Shown in pieces: positions 26,155-35,583 of a stretch of DNA of 64,000 nucleotides. The stretch is from the NCBI RefSeq assembly GCF_049310025.1, contig NZ_JBJYKD010000010.1:44416-108415 (forward strand). Reading direction: 5' to 3'. Origin of the DNA: JBJYKD01 sp049310025. GTDB taxonomy: Bacteria > Bacillota > Thermosediminibacteria > Thermosediminibacterales > Tepidanaerobacteraceae. A model generated the notes under the pieces. The model was given only the letters and a program-made list of their open reading frames with translations. It did no database searches and was not told the DNA's origin. The translations under genes were made by a program, and so were the position numbers. The stretch's first letter is position 1, and each line of letters starts with the position of its first letter.

Positions 26155-26215
26155 ATTATTGACACCTGATTTTATCAGCCGGCATTATCATTGTTTGAGA
26201 AGGCGCCGCAGCCGG

Positions 26216-27070
26216 CTAAATCTGCCTTCCCAGATTGTCCAGAAAATTCAATACCCGGTTGCGCTTTATGACCTCACTCAGCGAATACTTTTCGGCAAAA
26301 ATATGCACTGCCACCAGCAAAATAAGCGCCATAAATTTTTCGTAGCGGCCAAGTTGCATGACGGCCAGAATACCCGCCGAAATGCCCAGTACGTTGGAGC
26401 CGGCGTCTCCCATCATACACTTCGCCTTCAAATCAAAGGGGAAATACCCCAGCACCGAACCTATTAGCGGTATGAATAGCCAAAATACCGCATATCCGCC
26501 CGTCAGCGCAGCGTTAACCGCAAAAATCGCAAGCAAAAATATGTAAAATTTGATGGCCCTCCCGGGCCTCAAATCAAGCAAATTGAGTAAATTGGTAAAA
26601 AGAGCTATGGTGAGGGTATTGACAAGAAGCTCGGCTATGCCGGCCGATAAAAAAACGCTTACCACAAATGAGACCAGAAGACCCACGATGGCCTTTACGG
26701 CGCCAGTCGTCAGCCTGCCGGTGAATAAGGCTTTAAAATGGCCTTTTATCCCAAGGGTATCCCTGGAGCCCAGGACATCGTCGATAAAGCCTATAAGGCT
26801 TGCGGCAAAAAAAGCGATCATTACTATTAATACATCAAACATCGATAATGCACTTAATAAATGAAAGTTAAAAAGCAGCAGATACAGGGTATACCAGACA
26901 ATAGAGTAAAGTATAAATACGATCCCTATTCCACAGGGTATGAGCTCTCCTCTGTAATTTTTTGCAAGGCTTTTACCCCTGGAAAAAACATCGATAAACA
27001 TGGGGGTGAGACAGTAGCTGAGAAAAATGGAAAAAGCGAATATAATGAAGATGTGCAGGGCTTTAAGCAA
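26216..27070 (-). CDS. MraY/WecA-like glycosyl-1-phosphate transferase, integral membrane
   Basis: A 284-residue polytopic protein with ~8-9 hydrophobic segments and the phospho-glycosyl transferase motifs in degenerate form: GFIDDVLGSRD (the Asp-Asp pair), NLLDLRPGRAIK (usual N-LDG-DG position, here altered) and MMGDAGSNVLGISAG. It would transfer a sugar phosphate to a polyprenyl carrier, but the altered second motif leaves activity uncertain. TTG start overlaps the GT2 stop, so the two are translationally linked. Confidence 0.8.
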   Translation of the reverse strand: MLKALHIFIIFAFSIFLSYCLTPMFIDVFSRGKSLAKNYRGELIPCGIGIVFILYSIVWYTLYLLLFNFHLLSALSMFDVLIVMIAFFAASLIGFIDDVLGSRDTLGIKGHFKALFTGRLTTGAVKAIVGLLVSFVVSVFLSAGIAELLVNTLTIALFTNLLNLLDLRPGRAIKFYIFLLAIFAVNAALTGGYAVFWLFIPLIGSVLGYFPFDLKAKCMMGDAGSNVLGISAGILAVMQLGRYEKFMALILLVAVHIFAEKYSLSEVIKRNRVLNFLDNLGRQI

Positions 27071-27767
27071 TTGCCTTCCTCTCCCCGATTTTACTTATCA
27101 GAACTTTTAATATGTCAAAAAACTGCCTTCCCCTGTGGATAAAACCCTTTAAATCCCTGCCGCTCACGTCGTGGTACATATCCACATCCACCTCTTTCAC
27201 AGTGTAGCCCCTTTTCAGGATGTCAATCAGCATGCCCACTTCAAGGCTGTATCCGTCCGGTATACGCCCTATATCTTCCAGCACAGCCCTGGCAAAGGCC
27301 CTCTGCCCCGACAGGGCGCTCTTTATTTTTTTTCCGGTAAATATTTTTATGCCGTAAAAGGCCAGTGTCTTTACCAGGCCGAAGCCGCCCCTTTTGGCCG
27401 GCGGCCTGAACCTCGCTATGGCCACATCGGCCTCTCTGTTTAAAACGGGTTCCACCAGTTTGCAAACCTCATAAGAACTTTCTCTCAAATCGGCATCCAG
27501 GAAAACGATTATTTCCCCTTCGGCCCTTTTCAACCCTTCCCGGAGCGCCCCGCCCTTTCCTCTATTGCCCTCGAGGCGCAGGGCTTTCACCCCGTACTTT
27601 ACGGCCTTTTCGTAAGTTTTGTCCCGGGACCCGTCGTCGATTACAATGATTTGTGTCTCGATGTTCTTTTTTGCGCAAAAGTCGGCCTTAAACTTTTCAA
27701 GCCCCTGCAGGGTTTTTTCTATATTTTCTTCTTCATTAAATGCCGGCACCAGTACGGAGATTTTCAC
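27063..27767 (-). CDS. family 2 glycosyltransferase
   Basis: A 234-residue GT-A fold transferase: VLVPAFNEEENIEKTLQGL, IIVIDDGSRDKTYEKA, GNRGKGGALREGLKRAEGEIIVFLDADL (DxD as DAD) and the acceptor-loop LSGQRAF. Similar to polyprenyl-phosphate glucosyl/mannosyl transferases but without their membrane tail; the adjacent MraY-like protein may supply the lipid part. Start GTG overlaps the stop of the preceding gene by 4 nt. Confidence 0.88.
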   Translation of the reverse strand: MKISVLVPAFNEEENIEKTLQGLEKFKADFCAKKNIETQIIVIDDGSRDKTYEKAVKYGVKALRLEGNRGKGGALREGLKRAEGEIIVFLDADLRESSYEVCKLVEPVLNREADVAIARFRPPAKRGGFGLVKTLAFYGIKIFTGKKIKSALSGQRAFARAVLEDIGRIPDGYSLEVGMLIDILKRGYTVKEVDVDMYHDVSGRDLKGFIHRGRQFFDILKVLISKIGERKAIA

Positions 27768-28639
27768 CTGTTACCCTCCTCGCTCACAAACGGCATCAGG
27801 GCGCTGGCGGTTTTTTTAACGCCGAAATTTCCTTTCTTACCACTTAAAACCAGCACCAGAGATGTCTGCCCGATAACGGTATCGACATTGTCCACTGTAG
27901 ATATTTTTTCCCCTTTATAATAATCCATGTAAGAATTGGCCGCATCGACGGTTTCCACTCCCACCACGGGTATCGAGCGCTTTTTAAATTCCCTTATCAG
28001 AGCAATATCCACGATCTCATGCTTGTCTGTTTTCTCCCGGCTCCCTCCGGCCATTACTACATAATTGACGGGACCGGCAAAAGTATCCTGGGTCTCGATA
28101 AAGCCCTTTTCCCGCAAGTAATTTATGTCTTCAACTTTGCCGCCTGCCACGTCATCGGCAAGATTTTTGACGATGAAAGAGGCGATGTCTTGATTGGCGC
28201 TCAGGCCGAAATGGGTGACAAGCTCACTTTTTTCTTCCTCTCCAATGGCCATTATTTTATCGGTTATCCTGAGGCCGGAAACCTGCGCCCCGCTCATTTT
28301 AAGGACCTGCTTTATTCCTGTGTACACGTAATCCTCCGAAGTTTCGATAACGATTACGTTCATCCCTTTTAATTTATCTTTAATATAATCCGGAAAGATA
28401 TTCTTTATGTAAGTCTCTTTTTTATCGTTTTCTTCCTTGAGTCTTTTTATCTCATTTTCCAGTTCCACATTGGCCTGATTAAGTTCGTCAAACTTTGCTT
28501 CAACCTTTTCGATAAGGCTTTTTTGCTGCTTCAGGATTATGCTCTGGGAATCCAGCTGGGCACCGACCAATATTCCTATGCCCAGGGCCAGGAAAATGGA
28601 AATCACCGTTATTATCAAATATCTGATATTGATAAGCAT
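27764..28639 (-). CDS. SteB/MctB-like membrane protein ('copper transporter' family)
   Basis: A 291-residue protein with one N-terminal membrane helix (ISIFLALGIGILVGAQL), a coiled coil at ~30-75 (EKVEAKFDELNQANVELENE) and an extracytoplasmic domain. The family is named from mycobacterial MctB; the SteA partner next door and the single helix plus coiled coil fit SteB, which in actinobacteria works with SteA in septal peptidoglycan turnover. A copper role is not supported here. AAAGGAGATCAAGA precedes the ATG. Confidence 0.8.
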   Translation of the reverse strand: MLINIRYLIITVISIFLALGIGILVGAQLDSQSIILKQQKSLIEKVEAKFDELNQANVELENEIKRLKEENDKKETYIKNIFPDYIKDKLKGMNVIVIETSEDYVYTGIKQVLKMSGAQVSGLRITDKIMAIGEEEKSELVTHFGLSANQDIASFIVKNLADDVAGGKVEDINYLREKGFIETQDTFAGPVNYVVMAGGSREKTDKHEIVDIALIREFKKRSIPVVGVETVDAANSYMDYYKGEKISTVDNVDTVIGQTSLVLVLSGKKGNFGVKKTASALMPFVSEEGNR

Positions 28640-28652
28640 TCTTGATCTCCTT

Positions 28653-29774
28653 TTAAAAGCCCAAAATCATCTTTACCCTGAGTTCCACGAGTTTTAAAAA
28701 ATACTGCATGAAAGGCGACGTCATGGAAATCACCATTATGGGAACCATGGCGGCGGTAAACAGGCCCAGTATGTGAAAGGGCCTCAATTTCTGGTTGTAA
28801 AGCTTACTGGCCCCTTTTGCGTCCACAAGAATTGAACCCACTTTTAACCTCACCAAAAAGGTGCTGGCCATGCCCTTCCTGCCTTTTTCCAGAAAATCTA
28901 TCATGTTGGAATGGCTCCCAACGGCCACTATTAAATCCGCCCCCTTTTCATAAGCCAGCAGCATAGCGATGTCCTCGCTGGTGCCGGGAGCCCTGAAAAC
29001 TTTCGCCTTTCGCCCTATACTTACCACCCGCTCGAGGCCCGGAGCCCTGCCGTCGGGGTAGGCGTGGACGACGATTTCTTTACAAGTTTTTAAGGCCTCA
29101 TCGGAAACGCTGTCCATGTCGCCGATAACAATATCGGGTCTATACCCGTATTCCAGAAGGGCGTCGGCGCCCCCGTCGACCCCTATCAGCACCGGTTTTA
29201 CTTCATCTATGTAAGTCTTTATGGCCGCCAGGTCTTCTTTATAATTGTTGCCCCTTATGACAATCAAGACGTGCTTTTTTTTAAAATCCGTATCGGTACA
29301 CGGTATTTCCACACCGCCCATTATCAAATACTTTTCTTTTTTTGCGTATTCCAGGGTATTGTCGATAAACTTGTCCAGCGAACTTTCTATATTTCTCCTT
29401 GCCGCCTCCATTTCTTCTTTAATTTTTTCCTTTGTCAGTATCTCGCCTTTTGCTACAAATTCATCATTGCAGTATATCTCCCCTGTGTCCGTAATGGAAA
29501 CGACGGAGTTTTCTTTTAACTTCATTACCTGCTCCCCAGCGTCGTCCACTATCAAGACGCCGGCCCTGGAAAGAATATCCGGCCCCAAATTGGGGTATTT
29601 GCCGGTGATCGACTTTTTTGCGTTCACCACGGCCCTCACCTTTCGTGAGACCAGGCCGCAGGCGCCGACTTCGTCGATATCCTCGTGGCATATCACCGCT
29701 ATGTCGCCCGGTTTCAATCTTTTCACCAGTTTTTTAGTTTTGTAATCGATTTTAACGGGGCCTGTTATAAGCAT
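28653..29774 (-). CDS. steA: SteA-like putative cytokinetic ring protein
   Basis: A 373-residue protein of the SteA family. N-terminal KRLKPGDIAVICHEDIDEVGA, a central thiamine-pyrophosphokinase-like fold with GVDGGADALLEYGYRPDIVIGDMDSVSD, HAYPDGRAPGLERV, and one or two C-terminal hydrophobic helices (FTAAMVPIMVISMTSPFMQ). The actinobacterial homologue pairs with SteB at the division septum. ATG 29774 is preferred over 29789 because GGGTG lies before it. A perfect 17-bp palindrome lies just upstream. Confidence 0.85.
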   Translation of the reverse strand: MLITGPVKIDYKTKKLVKRLKPGDIAVICHEDIDEVGACGLVSRKVRAVVNAKKSITGKYPNLGPDILSRAGVLIVDDAGEQVMKLKENSVVSITDTGEIYCNDEFVAKGEILTKEKIKEEMEAARRNIESSLDKFIDNTLEYAKKEKYLIMGGVEIPCTDTDFKKKHVLIVIRGNNYKEDLAAIKTYIDEVKPVLIGVDGGADALLEYGYRPDIVIGDMDSVSDEALKTCKEIVVHAYPDGRAPGLERVVSIGRKAKVFRAPGTSEDIAMLLAYEKGADLIVAVGSHSNMIDFLEKGRKGMASTFLVRLKVGSILVDAKGASKLYNQKLRPFHILGLFTAAMVPIMVISMTSPFMQYFLKLVELRVKMILGF

Positions 29775-29805
29775 TTTTAACACCCGCATTTTTTATTTGA
29801 TTCTT

Positions 29806-29822
29806 GTACAATTATATTGTAC
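29806..29822. promoter_or_regulatory. perfect 17-bp palindrome between divergent genes
   Basis: GTACAAT-TAT-ATTGTAC, 32 bp before steA and ~100 bp before the divergent phosphatase-like gene. A likely dimeric repressor site. Confidence 0.5.
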
Positions 29823-29865
29823 TAAAAAAACGAATAAAGTAAACCAGCGGCGAACCTACGGTTTG

Positions 29866-29894
29866 TTGCATTGACCGAAATAGACTGGTATAAT
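29866..29894 (+). promoter_or_regulatory. promoter of the membrane phosphatase-like gene
   Basis: TTGCAT (29866-29871) and TATAAT (29889-29894), 17 bp apart. Confidence 0.6.
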
Positions 29895-29920
29895 AGCACT
29901 GAATCATCACTCTCGGGTAT

Positions 29921-32140
29921 ATGGTGAGAAAAATGCAGAAAATCAAGCTATTACTCGTCATTTCAATTATTATTTGCCTGTTTCCCATAACCGCCTTCGC
30001 CGCCCCCGCCCCGTCGGAAAAAAGGGTTGTCGTGTTTATAATGGACGGCATAAATTACGATGACATGGTGAATTTCGGGGGGAAAAATTTAAAATACCTC
30101 ATGGAAAACGGCGCCCTGGGGCTTATGAATACAAATTCCGGCGGCTCTTACAATGACTCAAACGCCTACGCCACTATCGGTGCCGGAAGCTATGCGGTAA
30201 GTTCTTCCTATGGAAGTTTCTCCGGGGGATATGACGACCTGTTTGATAGCGAGCCCGTCCATGTGATTTATAAGAGAAATACGGGGCAGGACATGAAAAA
30301 GGAAAACATCGCCAACATAGACATCTCCAATCTCCATAAGAATAACGGGAAATTAAACCACCCTGTAAAAATAGGCCTTTTGGGGACCCTGCTCAATAAT
30401 CGCGGCCTTAAAACGGCTGTGATAGGCAACGAGAGCAGGAATGCTGAGGAAATAAGCGTCAATGCGGCTTTAATAACAATGAACGGCCGCGGCATAACCG
30501 ATTACGGCAGGGTGGGCAAAGACCTGCTTGTTGAAGACCCCATGAGTCCTTTCGGCGTAAAGACGGATTATGCCGCCCTTTTCAGCGCCTACAGCGGCGT
30601 AAAAGGAAAGGCCAACTTCATAGTAATACAGACGGGAGACACTTACAGGCTGAACAAATATCCTGGTTTTTCAGATGAGATGTACATGAAAAACAAGGAA
30701 CGTTTTTTCAAAGAGGCCGATGACTTTCTGGGAAAGATTCTAAATACTCTCGACCGCAATACCCTGTTTATCTTCGCCGTTCCCTTTCCGGCCCGGGAGG
30801 ACATCCAGGCTGGAAAAAGACTCACTCCCGTCATCGTCTACGGCCATTCGGTGCCTTCGGGAATTCTTACATCCTCCACCACCAAAAGAGACGGAATCGT
30901 CACAAATACGGATCTGGCCGCAGAAATCCTGGGCTTTTTCGGCATTCCGGGCGACTCTTCAATGACGGGCCATAGATTCATTTTTAAAAATACGGAAAAC
31001 GCCCTGAATTTTCTTCAAAATTTAAACTCCATTTCGGTATTTAACTATAAGGCAAGGCCGGTCGTTGTCAGGGTATTTATCGGGTTTATCGTAACGGTTC
31101 TTATACTTTCAATCGTCTTTATTTTGCACTTAAAAAAATATTTAGTATATCTGAAACCCCTTTTAACATCGGTGATGGTAACCCCCACTCTGTTCCTGCT
31201 GCTTCCCATATTCAAGCCGTGGGATAGTGCGAGATTTGCTTTGTTTAGCATCGCTCTGATTGCAATATCGGGTGCAGGCCTTGCCCGTTTTTTAAAAGAC
31301 AATTTAAACATTTTCGCGGTCTCCTTCCTTTTTTCCACCGCTCTGATTATTTTTGATACTTTTCTGGGTAATCCTCTTATGAAGGTGTCCATTTTGGGAT
31401 ACGACCCTATCGGAGGGGCCCGATTCTACGGCATCGGCAATGAATACATGGGTTTTCTCCTGGGCGCCGCAATAATCGGCACCACCGCTCTTGTTGAAAA
31501 ACACCGGCGGCATGCAAAAATGCTCAAGGGAATAAGCATCGTCATTTACGCCATTGTCCTTCTTACCCTTGCCCTGCCCACCCTTGGCACCAATGTGGGA
31601 GGAACCATGGCCGCTTTTGTAGGATTTGGGGCCGCAGCGATACTCCTTTTCAGAGGTAAAATCAATCTGAAGGACTTGATTAAAATCGGTCTGGCGTTGG
31701 CAATTTGTCTGCTGGTCCTTTTTATATATGACGGGACGCGCCCTTCCGACGTCCAGTCTCACATCGGCCAGACCAGCTTTCTCATTAAACAAAACAGCAT
31801 CCTGGCCCTGCTCCAGATTTTTAAAAGGAAACTTTTTATGAACTATAAGCTGATAAAATACAGCATATGGACATGGGCGCTTATGGCATTTATCCTTGCC
31901 CTGGGAGTGCTTTTCGTCTGGCCGGTCGGCATATTCAAAGAGATAGTCCGCCGGCATAAATATCTTTATTTCGGTTTTCTGTCCGGTATCGTCGGCAGCG
32001 TTGCCGCTTTCGCCTTTAACGATTCCGGCGTCGTGGCAGCCGCCATCTCCATGATTCCCATAGGCATGCCGCTCATCCTTCTCTGCGTGGATGAGATGTA
32101 TAAAAAAGACACCACGGAACCCGCGCAAAAGGAAAATTAG
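29921..32140 (+). CDS. exported alkaline-phosphatase-superfamily-like multi-spanning membrane protein
   Basis: A 739-residue protein: signal peptide (KIKLLLVISIIICLFPITAFA), an extracellular ~350-residue domain with alkaline-phosphatase/sulfatase-type features (VVVFIMDGINYDDM, GSYNDSNAYATIGAGSY, a final TGHRF), then ~10 membrane helices (from ~380). The C-terminal half includes GARFYGIGNEYMGF and PTLGTNVGGTMAAFVGFG. The family sits beside steA/steB in related Clostridia and is functionally unstudied; context suggests envelope polymer modification or precursor handling. An in-frame ATG at 29933 after GGTGAG is an equally good start. Confidence 0.75.
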   Translation: MVRKMQKIKLLLVISIIICLFPITAFAAPAPSEKRVVVFIMDGINYDDMVNFGGKNLKYLMENGALGLMNTNSGGSYNDSNAYATIGAGSYAVSSSYGSFSGGYDDLFDSEPVHVIYKRNTGQDMKKENIANIDISNLHKNNGKLNHPVKIGLLGTLLNNRGLKTAVIGNESRNAEEISVNAALITMNGRGITDYGRVGKDLLVEDPMSPFGVKTDYAALFSAYSGVKGKANFIVIQTGDTYRLNKYPGFSDEMYMKNKERFFKEADDFLGKILNTLDRNTLFIFAVPFPAREDIQAGKRLTPVIVYGHSVPSGILTSSTTKRDGIVTNTDLAAEILGFFGIPGDSSMTGHRFIFKNTENALNFLQNLNSISVFNYKARPVVVRVFIGFIVTVLILSIVFILHLKKYLVYLKPLLTSVMVTPTLFLLLPIFKPWDSARFALFSIALIAISGAGLARFLKDNLNIFAVSFLFSTALIIFDTFLGNPLMKVSILGYDPIGGARFYGIGNEYMGFLLGAAIIGTTALVEKHRRHAKMLKGISIVIYAIVLLTLALPTLGTNVGGTMAAFVGFGAAAILLFRGKINLKDLIKIGLALAICLLVLFIYDGTRPSDVQSHIGQTSFLIKQNSILALLQIFKRKLFMNYKLIKYSIWTWALMAFILALGVLFVWPVGIFKEIVRRHKYLYFGFLSGIVGSVAAFAFNDSGVVAAAISMIPIGMPLILLCVDEMYKKDTTEPAQKEN

Positions 32141-32258
32141 GAAGAGAACTATGACAGCCGGATCATAACAATTTACTTCACTGCAAGCAGAAAAAATGCA
32201 GAAAACCGCCGGGGGGGCAGAGCAGACTGAGGCAGATCAGACTGAAATTAGACTTATT

Positions 32259-33770
32259 TTACCATCTTTGAAAGATGTCGAACTTTTCCCCTATTTTAAA
32301 ACCTGCACCGACGGCAAATATGATCCCCAGTGCTATGAGGACCGATATGCGCTCCTTTGGGATCAAAAGGGGTGAGGCAAGAGTCAGCACAAGTAAGGCA
32401 AGGGCGATTTTACTGCTTGTCTGCGGGCTTATAAAGGTTGATCCGGCATGGACCTTTCGGGCCGGCTTATAAGATTCGTCAGAAAATCCACGGGCGATAG
32501 CACTTTCAGGGTAAATGGCCGAGGTTTGAGGAACCAGCCTTGTTTTTGGGGTTAAGTTTTGGTCTTGTGTTTCCTCGGGGGCAAGCTGGCGTTTTTTTAA
32601 AAATGCCATGTATGCCAGCAATATGATACCCCAATTGAAAAACTGCATAAAGCCCGTGGCACTGGTGATATACTCATATACGTCTTTGGGCAAAAGGTAT
32701 GAAAGCACCACGGCCAGTGTCAAACCCATGCTGCTGGCTCCCAGGGCGTAAACAGGAACGCCGCGGGAATTTTCTCTTGTGAAAATCGTAGGGGCCCATT
32801 CCCCCTGGCCAAGGGAAAACAGCACCCTCGTCACTCCGAACATGGCAGCGTTCATGGTGGTAAGGGCGGCGCTTAATATGACGAAATTCAAAATGGAGTC
32901 GATATAGGGCACCCTTACATATGTAAACATTACAACAAAGGGACTGGCGCTTGTGGGAACGCGGTTCCATGGGGTGAGTAATAGCAATACAGTCATGGAT
33001 ACCAGATAAAGGCCAACGAGCATGGTAAAAATCGCATTGACACCTCTGGGCACGTTTTCCTCCGGCTTATACACGCTGGCGGCCGCCATGGCCGCCACCT
33101 CGATGCCGCCGTAGGGGATGAGGGACATAAGCATAGCACCAAAAAAGCCCCGGAGCCCCCCTGCGAAAAATCCACCCTGGGCATAAAAGTTCTCCAGGCC
33201 CACGGCAGGCATCCTGAAGTGGGTAAGTATCACGCCTATCCCGATGAAACTCATGGCAACGAGGGCACCTACTTTTATGAAAGAAAAATCCGCCTCTACG
33301 GTTCCGAATTCTTTAGTGTCTTTAAAATTCAAATATACCACAAGGATCGAGTATATGAGGGTAAAGACCCATAAGGGGGTTTGGGGCAACCAGTATCGGG
33401 TGAAAATGCCCGATGCCGTCACTTCGCTGGACATGACCAGGACGCCGGCTATCCAGTAGATCCAGCCGCTCATAAATCCCGCCCACTTCCCCAGGTAATC
33501 CCGGGTGTAGATGCAAAAGGAACCCACGGCGGGGTTGGCTACAGACATGTCCGCTAAGGCGTAGAAAACCCGCCACATGATAAACGCCGAAAGGGTGTAA
33601 TTTATTATAACAGCAGGCCCTGAGAGTCGTATGGCAAAACCCGATGCCAGGAAAAACCCTGCCCCGATTATCCCCCCAACGCCCATCATCACGTACTGGT
33701 TCAGGGAGAGCCTATCACCTTTTATTTCTTTGTGTTCCTTTTTATAATGCTTCCTGTGTTCATTTCTCAT
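32259..33770 (-). CDS. APC-family amino acid permease
   Basis: A 503-residue secondary transporter with ~12 membrane helices. Helix 1 has the APC signature GVGGIIGAGFFLASG; YGGIEVAAMAAASVYKPEENVPRGV is the family's TM6-TM7 stretch. A hydrophilic loop of ~60 residues (~395-450; PEETQDQNLTPKTRLVPQ) before the last two helices is longer than usual. Substrate is not readable; closest in style to AnsP/GABA-permease groups. The ribosome site GGGGG is 18 nt from the ATG; a tiny GTG frame (VKLSYEK, stop overlapping the start) fits that site better and may be a coupled leader peptide. Confidence 0.88.
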   Translation of the reverse strand: MRNEHRKHYKKEHKEIKGDRLSLNQYVMMGVGGIIGAGFFLASGFAIRLSGPAVIINYTLSAFIMWRVFYALADMSVANPAVGSFCIYTRDYLGKWAGFMSGWIYWIAGVLVMSSEVTASGIFTRYWLPQTPLWVFTLIYSILVVYLNFKDTKEFGTVEADFSFIKVGALVAMSFIGIGVILTHFRMPAVGLENFYAQGGFFAGGLRGFFGAMLMSLIPYGGIEVAAMAAASVYKPEENVPRGVNAIFTMLVGLYLVSMTVLLLLTPWNRVPTSASPFVVMFTYVRVPYIDSILNFVILSAALTTMNAAMFGVTRVLFSLGQGEWAPTIFTRENSRGVPVYALGASSMGLTLAVVLSYLLPKDVYEYITSATGFMQFFNWGIILLAYMAFLKKRQLAPEETQDQNLTPKTRLVPQTSAIYPESAIARGFSDESYKPARKVHAGSTFISPQTSSKIALALLVLTLASPLLIPKERISVLIALGIIFAVGAGFKIGEKFDIFQRW

Positions 33771-34138
33771 AAGATAGTTTCACTTTAGTCCCCCTTTCGG
33801 CAACTGGTAATCTTATTTTATCCATTCTTCGATAAAAATATATAAAGCCCCGGCATGCGGAGCTTTTACGAACCGAAAAGTATTTACATAAAACCTCACG
33901 TCCTGACGGGATGGGAAGAATCCCTGATTACAAGGTTTATCTCCTTGACTTTTTTCGTATTTTCTCTTATTTTTCCGAAAAAACGGATAAAGTCAGTTTA
34001 TCATTGATGATATTTAGAGTACTTTTTTTGTTCTTCAACACCCTATTTACTCTGGTTATCAGCTGCTCATTTGAATTGATTATAACGCTCATTCACTCGT
34101 GTATGATAAAGGTTCTATTTAGAATATTTTTAAGAAGT
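33771..34138. other. AT-rich spacer before the MntA-HepT island
   Basis: No gene is supported. The plus-strand frame 33911-34168 is a hydrophobic AT-rich translation without a ribosome site. A 40-codon minus frame (MSVIINSNEQLITRV...) is open near 33985-34095 but also lacks one. Confidence 0.4.
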
Positions 34139-34169
34139 TTGTTTAACTTCACGATTATTCTGGTATAAT
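34139..34169 (+). promoter_or_regulatory. promoter of the mntA-hepT operon
   Basis: TTGTTT (34139-34144) and a perfect TATAAT (34164-34169) with 19-bp spacing, ending 30 bp before mntA. Confidence 0.5.
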
Positions 34170-34199
34170 TAAAATAAAATTTGATTATAGGTGATTCAG

Positions 34200-34625
34200 T
34201 TGAAAAGGAATCTTAGCGGTATCAAAGTGCAAATTGAAGAATTAAAAAAATATATTAGCCGAAATAAAAATATTTTGGCATTATATATATTTGGCTCCAT
34301 TGGTACCGATCATGAAAGTATTACCAGCGATATTGATCTGGCAATATTATTTCAAAATAACCCCTTGCTTTTCGAAGAACTCGAGATTGAATCCAATATC
34401 AGCCAGATTTTCGAGCGTGACGACATTGATTTAGTTAACTTAAACAAAGCCCCAATAGATATCTGTCATCAGGTATTATATACAGGAGAGCTTTTATATT
34501 GTAGTGATGAAATAACCCTCGCAGACTTTAAGGAGAGAGTTTTTAACATCTACGGAGATTATGGAATCACATTAAAAAATTTTTATGATGATTATATGAA
34601 AGGATTGAGAGCTAAATATGCCTGA
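34200..34625 (+). CDS. mntA: MntA-type nucleotidyltransferase antitoxin
   Basis: A 141-residue minimal nucleotidyltransferase with YIFGSIGTDHESITSDIDLAI (GSx10DxD) and a later DDIDLVNL. In MntA-HepT systems this enzyme adds AMP to HepT and so blocks its RNase activity. TTG at 34200 follows AGGTGAT; a GTG at 34191 is in frame but overlaps that site. Its end overlaps hepT by 8 nt. AT-rich compared with the flanking core genes, as expected for an accessory module. Confidence 0.88.
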   Translation: MKRNLSGIKVQIEELKKYISRNKNILALYIFGSIGTDHESITSDIDLAILFQNNPLLFEELEIESNISQIFERDDIDLVNLNKAPIDICHQVLYTGELLYCSDEITLADFKERVFNIYGDYGITLKNFYDDYMKGLRAKYA

Positions 34626-35046
34626 AATCGATATAAAAAGGGTTCTCGATAAAATTAGAGTAATTGAAGACAGCTTATCAAAATTGAAAACACTTGCTCA
34701 GCTTTCTTTAGATGAATTTATCTCTGACTTCAAATATTTTGATTCCGCAAAATATAATCTTCAAACTGCTATCGAGGCTATGATAGACATAGGAAACCAT
34801 ATCATATCTCGAAGGGGACTTGGGATTCCAAAGACTTACGCCGATACTTTTGAAATTCTGCAAAAAAGTGGAATAATAGCAAAAAAAGACGCCGATATTT
34901 ATAAACTAATGGCCAAATTCCGAAACCGTATCGTTCATTTTTATGATGAAGTTGACGACAAAGAAGTTTACAGAGTATTGCAAAACAACCTTGGAGATTT
35001 TGATTCGTTTATTCAGCAAATAAGTAAATTGTTAATTAGCAGTTAA
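34618..35046 (+). CDS. hepT: HepT-type HEPN RNase toxin (DUF86)
   Basis: A 142-residue helical HEPN protein with the catalytic Rx4HxY motif RNRIVHFY, SAKYNLQTAIEAMIDIGNHIISRRGLG being the family's first helices. It should cleave RNA when not AMP-modified by MntA. The operon order mntA-hepT with an 8-nt overlap is typical. Both active sites are intact, so the pair is probably functional, unlike its neighbours. Confidence 0.9.
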   Translation: MPEIDIKRVLDKIRVIEDSLSKLKTLAQLSLDEFISDFKYFDSAKYNLQTAIEAMIDIGNHIISRRGLGIPKTYADTFEILQKSGIIAKKDADIYKLMAKFRNRIVHFYDEVDDKEVYRVLQNNLGDFDSFIQQISKLLISS

Positions 35047-35560
35047 TGCCATAACTCCCACCTCAGCCGCACTCAAACGAAGGGGGATACCGTCAATTCG
35101 TCGTGACCAGTAATTTTTTATCCATTTGTCCCATATCTCCTTGGCCGCTTCTGGTGAAATACGGGAAAGCTGACGGGCCACCTCATTAGCCCAGTTCATT
35201 CTGACCCCTTCATCTACAGCAGCTATAAACCTGTCGAGCCAGCCATTCTGCAAGGGATCTACTGAACTACGAAGAGCAATGCTGGCGAGATGTGCACAAA
35301 GCCGGTCATATACTCTTTTAAACCTCGCGGCAACTTATTGTAAGCCTGCTCGTATAGAGGTAATAGATCTGGCAATAATGCCTCATTCCATCTTCCCCGC
35401 CAAAGATTCAGCGTATATACATATACCCAAGATGGCCTTTGTTTGAAAAACCGAATGATTTTCCTGCAAAAAAAACAAATCCAATCTCGGAAATATTTCT
35501 ACAAGGTCATTATAAATGTCGCTATACAATCTATATCTGCCATCAATGTCATTGATGTCA
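35032..35560 (-). pseudogene. decayed C-terminal part of a SIR2/DUF4020-type protein
   Basis: Minus-strand reading gives conserved-looking stretches in different frames: LYSDIYNDLVEIFPRLDLFF, then GRWNEALLPDLLPLYEQAYN, then NGWLDRFIAAVDEGVRMNWA and WDKWIKNYWSRRIDGIPLRL. This series resembles the DUF4020 tail of SIR2-like proteins found in defence islands. Frameshifts, stops and absence of the N-terminal part show it is dead. It overlaps the hepT 3' end by 15 bp, so the hepT side was the breakpoint. Confidence 0.6.
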
Positions 35561-35583
35561 TATGAGAAAACTATACCGAGACA

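Noticed and set aside
33911..34168. 85-codon hydrophobic plus-strand frame
   Set aside because: Typical chance translation of AT-rich DNA; no ribosome site, and it covers the mntA promoter.
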